A program made the position numbers and the translations under genes. From NCBI GenBank assembly GCA_026993645.1, contig JALWSQ010000252.1, positions 1-39,024 of the forward strand: DNA of 39,024 nt, read 5' to 3'. How positions within the stretch are numbered: position 1 is the first letter of the stretch; each line of letters opens with the position of its first letter. The notes beneath the pieces were generated by a model. It made no database searches and was not told the origin of the DNA. It saw nothing but the letters and a program-made list of their open reading frames with translations. This DNA comes from Thiohalobacter sp. (GTDB lineage: Bacteria; Pseudomonadota; Gammaproteobacteria; Thiohalobacterales; Thiohalobacteraceae). Of this stretch, positions 35,350 to 39,024 are shown in pieces.

Positions 35350-36724
35350 GGTGAGCAGGATGCAAAGGGTCCACGGGTTCCTGGTCGGCTGCCTGCTGGC
35401 GTTGCCCCTGGTGCTGGCGGCCTGTGCCGCCGGTCCCCGTGCCGCGGCGGTATTTCCGGGCCCCGCCGCCGGCCGCGCCGGCCATCCCCACATCCAGCAC
35501 TGGCGCACCTCGCGCGGCGCGCGGGTGTTCTTCGTGCGGGCGCCGGGATTGCCCATGGTGTCGCTGCGGGTGGTGTTCTATGCCGGCGGCGCCCGTGACG
35601 GCGGTCGGGCCGGCCTGGCCGCCCTGACCAACAGCCTGCTGTCCCAGGGCGCGGGCGGCCTCGATGCCGACGAGATCGCGCGCCGGATGGAGGCGGTGGG
35701 GGCGGAGCTGGGCAGCGGCTCCCTGCGCGACATGGCCTGGGTCAGCCTGCGCAGCCTCACCGATCCGCGCCGGCTGGATCCGGCCATGGCGGTGCTGGCG
35801 AAGGTGGTGGGGCAGCCCGACTTCCCGCCGCGGGCGCTGGAGCGCAAGCGGCGCCAGATGCTGGTGGGCCTGCGCCAGCAGCGGCAGGAACCGGGTTCGG
35901 TGGCCGAGCGCGCCTTCTACCGGGCGCTCTACGGCCGCCATCCCTATGCCTCACCGCCGGACGGGACCGAGGCATCGGTGCGGACCCTGACTCGCCGCGA
36001 CGTGGAGGCCTTCTACCACCGCTACTACGTCGCCCGCAACGCCCTGGTGGCCATCGTGGGTGACCTGGACCGGCAGCAGGCGGCTGACCTGGCGGAACGG
36101 GCGACCGCCGGCCTGGCCGAGGGTGACCGGGCGCCGGCATTGCCCCGGGTGCCGCCCCTGCAAAAGGCGCGGGAGATCCGCATCGACTTTCCCTCCACCC
36201 AGACCCACATCCTGCTGGGCCAGCCGGGGGTGCGGCGCGGGGATCCCGACTACTTCGCGCTCTACGTCGGCAACTACATCCTCGGCGGGGGTGGCCTGGT
36301 GTCGCGGGTGAGCCGGGAGATCCGGGAGAAGCGCGGCCTGGCCTACAGCGCCTACAGCTATTTCTCCCCCATGGCCGCGGCCGGTCCCTTCACCCTGGGG
36401 TTGCAGACCCGGACCGCCAAGGCGGGCCTCGCCCTGCAGGTGGCGCGCGCCACCCTGCGCCGGTTCGTGGCCGAAGGCCCCACGGCGGCGGAACTGGCGG
36501 CGGCCAAGCGCCACATCACCGGTGGTTACCCGCTGCGCATCGACAGCAATGCCAAGATCCTGGAATACATCGCCATGATCGGCTTCTACGGCCTGCCGCT
36601 GGATTACCTGGAGACCTTCAACGCCCGGATCCAGGCGGTCACCCTGGACCAGGTGAAGGATGCCTTCCGGCGCCGGATCCATCCCGACCGCATGGTGACC
36701 GTGATCGTGGGCAAGGCCGGCTGA
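35339..36724 (+). CDS. M16 family protein, non-catalytic lipoprotein partner
   Basis: A 461-residue M16 homologue in which the place of HxxEH is taken by a non-metal sequence (AGLAALTNSLLSQGAGGLDADEIA), so no zinc site is expected. It begins with a lipoprotein signal: LLALPLVLAAC with Cys as the modified residue, which suggests anchoring to a membrane. The fold is otherwise intact (VSLRVVFYAGGARDG, HILLGQPGVRRGDPDYFALYVGNYILGGGG, VSREIREKRGLAYSAYSYF). The start is either ATG 35339, overlapping the previous gene, or ATG 35360, which gives a shorter n-region. Such proteins pair with an active M16 subunit and supply substrate-binding residues. Confidence 0.9.
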   Translation: MFSKVSRMQRVHGFLVGCLLALPLVLAACAAGPRAAAVFPGPAAGRAGHPHIQHWRTSRGARVFFVRAPGLPMVSLRVVFYAGGARDGGRAGLAALTNSLLSQGAGGLDADEIARRMEAVGAELGSGSLRDMAWVSLRSLTDPRRLDPAMAVLAKVVGQPDFPPRALERKRRQMLVGLRQQRQEPGSVAERAFYRALYGRHPYASPPDGTEASVRTLTRRDVEAFYHRYYVARNALVAIVGDLDRQQAADLAERATAGLAEGDRAPALPRVPPLQKAREIRIDFPSTQTHILLGQPGVRRGDPDYFALYVGNYILGGGGLVSRVSREIREKRGLAYSAYSYFSPMAAAGPFTLGLQTRTAKAGLALQVARATLRRFVAEGPTAAELAAAKRHITGGYPLRIDSNAKILEYIAMIGFYGLPLDYLETFNARIQAVTLDQVKDAFRRRIHPDRMVTVIVGKAG

Positions 36725-36730
36725 GCGGCG

Positions 36731-37957
36731 TCAGGGCCGGGTACGGCGCAGCCGCCGCAGGGCGGCCAGCCGTGCCTGGCGCACCCGTTCCCCCAGCGCC
36801 GGACCCTCGATGCCCTGGGCCAGGAAGGGGCGGGCATCGATGTCGCGGGTGACCGCCAGCGCCTGGCGCATCAGTGTCGCCTGGGGATAGTCGGGGGGCG
36901 GCGTCTGGCCCCGGCCCTGGGCGTCCGCGGTGCAGGCCAGCAGGAACTGCTCGAAGCGTTCCGGCCGGCGGTAGGCATCGGTGCCCTCCAGCACCTGGAG
37001 CAGGGTGGCGGGCCGCAGTTCCAGGGCTCGGTGGACATGGCTGTGCCAGCGGGCGGTGAGCAGGGCCAGGTCGCGGTAGTCGTTGGGGATCTTCAGCCGG
37101 CGCGCCATGGCCTCGATGAGCTTGCGGCCACGCTGCTCGTGGCGGTGGTGGTGGGGCAGTCGGTCACCGGGCGTGGTGCCCTTGCCCAGGTCGTGCACCA
37201 GGGCAGCGAAGCGGACCCGGGGATCCGGTGTCAGGCGGGCGGCCGCGGCCAGGGCCAGCAGGCTGTGCCGGCCGGCATCGCCTTCCGGGTGCCAGTGGGC
37301 CGGCTGCGGCACCCCGAACAACCGGGCCAGTTCCGGGAACAGCCGGTCCAGGGCGCCGCACCGGTGCAGCACCTCGAAGTAGCGCTCCGGGTTGTCGGTC
37401 TGCAGGGCCTTGACCGTCTCCGTCCATACCCGTTCCGGCACCAGGTGATCGATCTCGCCGCTCTCCACCATGCGCTTCATGAGGGCGAAGGTGCCGTGGG
37501 CGATGTGAAACCCCCAGCGGGCGAAACGGGCCGCGAACCGGGCCACGCGCAACACCCGCAGCGGGTCCTCCGCGAAGGCGGGGGAGACGTGGCGCAGCAC
37601 GCCCTGCTCGAGGTCGTCCAGGCCGTGCCAGGGGTCGATCAGCCGGCCCTGCTCGTCCTCGGCCATGGCATTGATGGTGAGGTCGCGGCGGCGCAGGTCC
37701 TCCTCCAGGGTGACGTCCGGCGCGGCATGGAAGCTGAACCCCTTGTAGCCGTGGCCGGTCTTGCGCTCGGTGCGGGCCAGGGCGTACTCCTCCCCGGTCT
37801 CAGGGTGGAGGAAGACCGGGAAGTCCTTGCCCACCGGTTTGAAGCCACGCGCCCGCATCTCCTCCGGTGTCGCGCCCACCACCACCCAGTCCCGCTCCTT
37901 CACCGGCAGGCCCAGCCGCTTGTCGCGCACGGCCCCGCCCACCAGGTAGGTCTTCAT
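36731..37957 (-). CDS. cca: CCA-adding tRNA nucleotidyltransferase (multifunctional)
   Basis: Adds or repairs the 3' CCA end of tRNAs. The 408-residue protein has the class II nucleotidyltransferase opening [31 protein letters not shown] with the Asp pair (RDW) of the active site. [11 protein letters not shown] and [16 protein letters not shown] (template residues) follow, then a C-terminal HD domain with [10 protein letters not shown], giving the phosphatase/phosphodiesterase activities seen in the gammaproteobacterial multifunctional type. ATG 37957 overlaps the stop of the upstream SDR gene by four bases. It converges with the M16 pair across six bases. Confidence 0.96.
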   Translation of the reverse strand: MKTYLVGGAVRDKRLGLPVKERDWVVVGATPEEMRARGFKPVGKDFPVFLHPETGEEYALARTERKTGHGYKGFSFHAAPDVTLEEDLRRRDLTINAMAEDEQGRLIDPWHGLDDLEQGVLRHVSPAFAEDPLRVLRVARFAARFARWGFHIAHGTFALMKRMVESGEIDHLVPERVWTETVKALQTDNPERYFEVLHRCGALDRLFPELARLFGVPQPAHWHPEGDAGRHSLLALAAAARLTPDPRVRFAALVHDLGKGTTPGDRLPHHHRHEQRGRKLIEAMARRLKIPNDYRDLALLTARWHSHVHRALELRPATLLQVLEGTDAYRRPERFEQFLLACTADAQGRGQTPPPDYPQATLMRQALAVTRDIDARPFLAQGIEGPALGERVRQARLAALRRLRRTRP

Positions 37958-38934
37958 TGGCCGGATGGGGCGCCGCCGCGCCGGGCCTGTCGCCGGTAGC
38001 GATCGTAGCGGCGGCGGTGGCCGCGGTGGCCGAGGTGGAAGGGTACGACGGACTCCACGGCGGTGGGCGTGATGCCCAGCTGCGGGAGGCAGTTCTTGTC
38101 ACAGACGGCGGGGCGCTGCAGGGACCAGAAGTTGTCCAGCGAGAACGGCCGGCCCGGCACCCATTCCAGGATCTGGGCCTGCAGGCGCGAGGCCAGGGGC
38201 GGCAGGCCCAGGATCTCGCGTTGCAGCCCCAGCTGTTCGGCGGTGTAGCGCACCAGGTCCTCGAGCCGGTATTCCCGCGGGCCGCACAACTGGCAGCGGC
38301 GCCCGGCATAGCCCGGGTCCTCCAGCACCCGGGTGAAGGCCTCCACCACGTCGCCCACGTACACCGGTGCCATGCGGGCGTCCGGGCAGGCCAGGGGGAA
38401 GACCCAGGGGATCATTTCCAAGAGCGCCGCGAAGCGATTGAAGAAGCTGTCGTCGGACCCGAAGATCACGGCGGGCTGGAAGCTGGTGACCTGCAGTGCC
38501 GCCGAGGCCATGGCATGGACGGCGTCCTCCCCCTCGCCCTTGGTGCGCAGGTACTGGCTGTGACGCTCCGCCGGGTTGGCATTGAGCGCGCTCATGTGCA
38601 ACAGGCGCGGCACGCCGGTCTCCAGGCAGGCCGCCGCCAGCCGGCGCGGCAGTTCCACGTGGACCCGGGTGAAGTCCCGGCCCTTGCGGGACTCGTTGAG
38701 GATGCCGACCAGGTTGATGGCGGCAGCGCAGCCGGTCAGCAGCTCGCGCAGGGTGGCATCGTCGTGGACCGAGGCCTCGACCAGGTGCACCCCGGGCACC
38801 ACCAGCAGGTCCCGGTGCCGGCTCAGATGGCGGGTGGGGACCCGCAGCCGCCAGCCGGCCGCGCTCAACCGGTTGCAGAGATGGCGGCCGACGAAACCGG
38901 TACCGCCGAGGACGCAGATCGTTCGGGTCTTCAT
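37954..38934 (-). CDS. NDUFA9-like atypical SDR protein
   Basis: A 326-residue extended/atypical short-chain dehydrogenase of the complex I NDUFA9-like type. It has the NAD(P)-binding loop [18 protein letters not shown] at residues 6-23, [58 protein letters not shown] and [21 protein letters not shown]. The Tyr-x-x-x-Lys (YLRTK) remains. The C-terminal third ends in a very basic His/Arg tail. Bacterial members are linked to quinone or respiratory metabolism, but no reaction can be assigned. AGGAGCGAG lies before ATG 38934, inside the left arm of a 19-bp inverted repeat. It shares a four-base overlap with cca. Confidence 0.86.
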   Translation of the reverse strand: MKTRTICVLGGTGFVGRHLCNRLSAAGWRLRVPTRHLSRHRDLLVVPGVHLVEASVHDDATLRELLTGCAAAINLVGILNESRKGRDFTRVHVELPRRLAAACLETGVPRLLHMSALNANPAERHSQYLRTKGEGEDAVHAMASAALQVTSFQPAVIFGSDDSFFNRFAALLEMIPWVFPLACPDARMAPVYVGDVVEAFTRVLEDPGYAGRRCQLCGPREYRLEDLVRYTAEQLGLQREILGLPPLASRLQAQILEWVPGRPFSLDNFWSLQRPAVCDKNCLPQLGITPTAVESVVPFHLGHRGHRRRYDRYRRQARRGGAPSGQ

Positions 38935-38956
38935 TGGGCTCGCTCCTGCCTGCCCC

Positions 38957-38984
38957 TTGGCTGCCGGGGCGCCGTCGGCATAGT
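38957..38984 (+). promoter_or_regulatory. Candidate divergent promoter leading out of the window
   Basis: Plus-strand TTGGCT (38957-38962) and CATAGT (38979-38984) with a 16-base spacer. It overlaps the minus-strand promoter almost base for base at the -10 (CATAGTG / CACTATG). It implies a divergent gene beginning just beyond base 39024. Confidence 0.35.
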
Positions 38985-39008
38985 GGCGGCAGGGCGGGGG
39001 CAGGTCAA
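38980..39008 (-). promoter_or_regulatory. Candidate promoter for the SDR-cca operon
   Basis: Minus-strand TTGACC (39008-39003; five of six) and CACTAT (38985-38980; three of six) separated by 17 bases. The -35 begins at the inner edge of the right arm of the inverted repeat. Transcription would start near 38973, about 40 bases before the start codon. Confidence 0.4.
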
Positions 39009-39024
39009 GGGGCAGGCAGGAGCG

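Larger units (their letters stand above)
38941..39024. repeat. Perfect 19-bp inverted repeat at window edge
   Basis: CGCTCCTGCCTGCCCCTTG (38941-38959) and its exact reverse complement (39006-39024) are separated by 46 bases. The right arm reaches the last base of the window, so the repeat may be longer. The left arm contains the ribosome binding site of the SDR gene on the minus strand; the right arm gives the same ribosome-site sequence on the plus strand. Confidence 0.85.

Overview
The window is a compact, high-GC stretch of a gammaproteobacterial chromosome, almost entirely protein-coding. The assignment rests on gene order and gene families: yicC / gmk-rpoZ-spoT-ridA-recG, ubiC and ubiA of ubiquinone synthesis, a bioBFHCD cluster, a Pseudomonas-like coxBAC aa3-type oxidase locus, and ftsY-ftsE-ftsX-rpoH. 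The genus cannot be named from the sequence alone. No rRNA, tRNA, CRISPR array, insertion sequence, prophage or integrase gene was seen. The longest stretch without a gene is about 246 bases.

Layout. Bases 1-7311 (+): the 3' end of yicC, guanylate kinase, RNA polymerase omega, a bifunctional (p)ppGpp synthase/hydrolase, RidA, RecG helicase and chorismate lyase. Bases 7284-12241: an outer-membrane barrel protein (-), an FMN reductase, an SseB-like protein and RNase D (+), then a two-gene ABC-2 exporter (-). Bases 12331-15552: a PMT/ArnT-type membrane glycosyltransferase (-), UbiA (+) and ComF (-). Bases 15542-20070: a BirA-type operator followed by bioB-bioF-bioH-bioC-bioD (+), translationally coupled from bioF onward. 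Bases 20071-30145: an AT-rich control region, then DUF2244, coxB, coxA, a 40-residue membrane peptide, coxC, DUF2909 (-), SURF1, an Sco-like CxxxC protein, heme O synthase, a CcoI-type copper ATPase and CcoS. Bases 30169-33865 (-): ftsY-ftsE-ftsX-rpoH, with a CIRCE element at the rpoH promoter. Bases 33970-36724 (+): a catalytic/non-catalytic pair of M16 peptidases. Bases 36731-38934 (-): an NDUFA9-like SDR protein and the CCA-adding enzyme, followed by a perfect 19-bp inverted repeat at the right edge.

How the genes work together. The two largest groups are biotin synthesis (pimeloyl assembly by BioC/BioH, ring assembly by BioF/BioD/BioB; BioA must lie elsewhere) and assembly of a heme-copper oxidase. 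The oxidase group includes subunits I-III, heme O synthesis, SURF1, an Sco-like factor and a copper ATPase pair, but neither ctaG/cox11 nor ctaA/cox15 is present in the locus. The most informative non-coding signals are the BirA operator overlapping both the bioB -35 and the comF start, the near-perfect CIRCE at rpoH, the AT-rich palindrome/Fur-like island ahead of the oxidase operon, and the inverted repeat at the end of the window. I did not find a clearly new multi-gene system. The interest lies in regulatory wiring and in the unusual composition of the oxidase locus.
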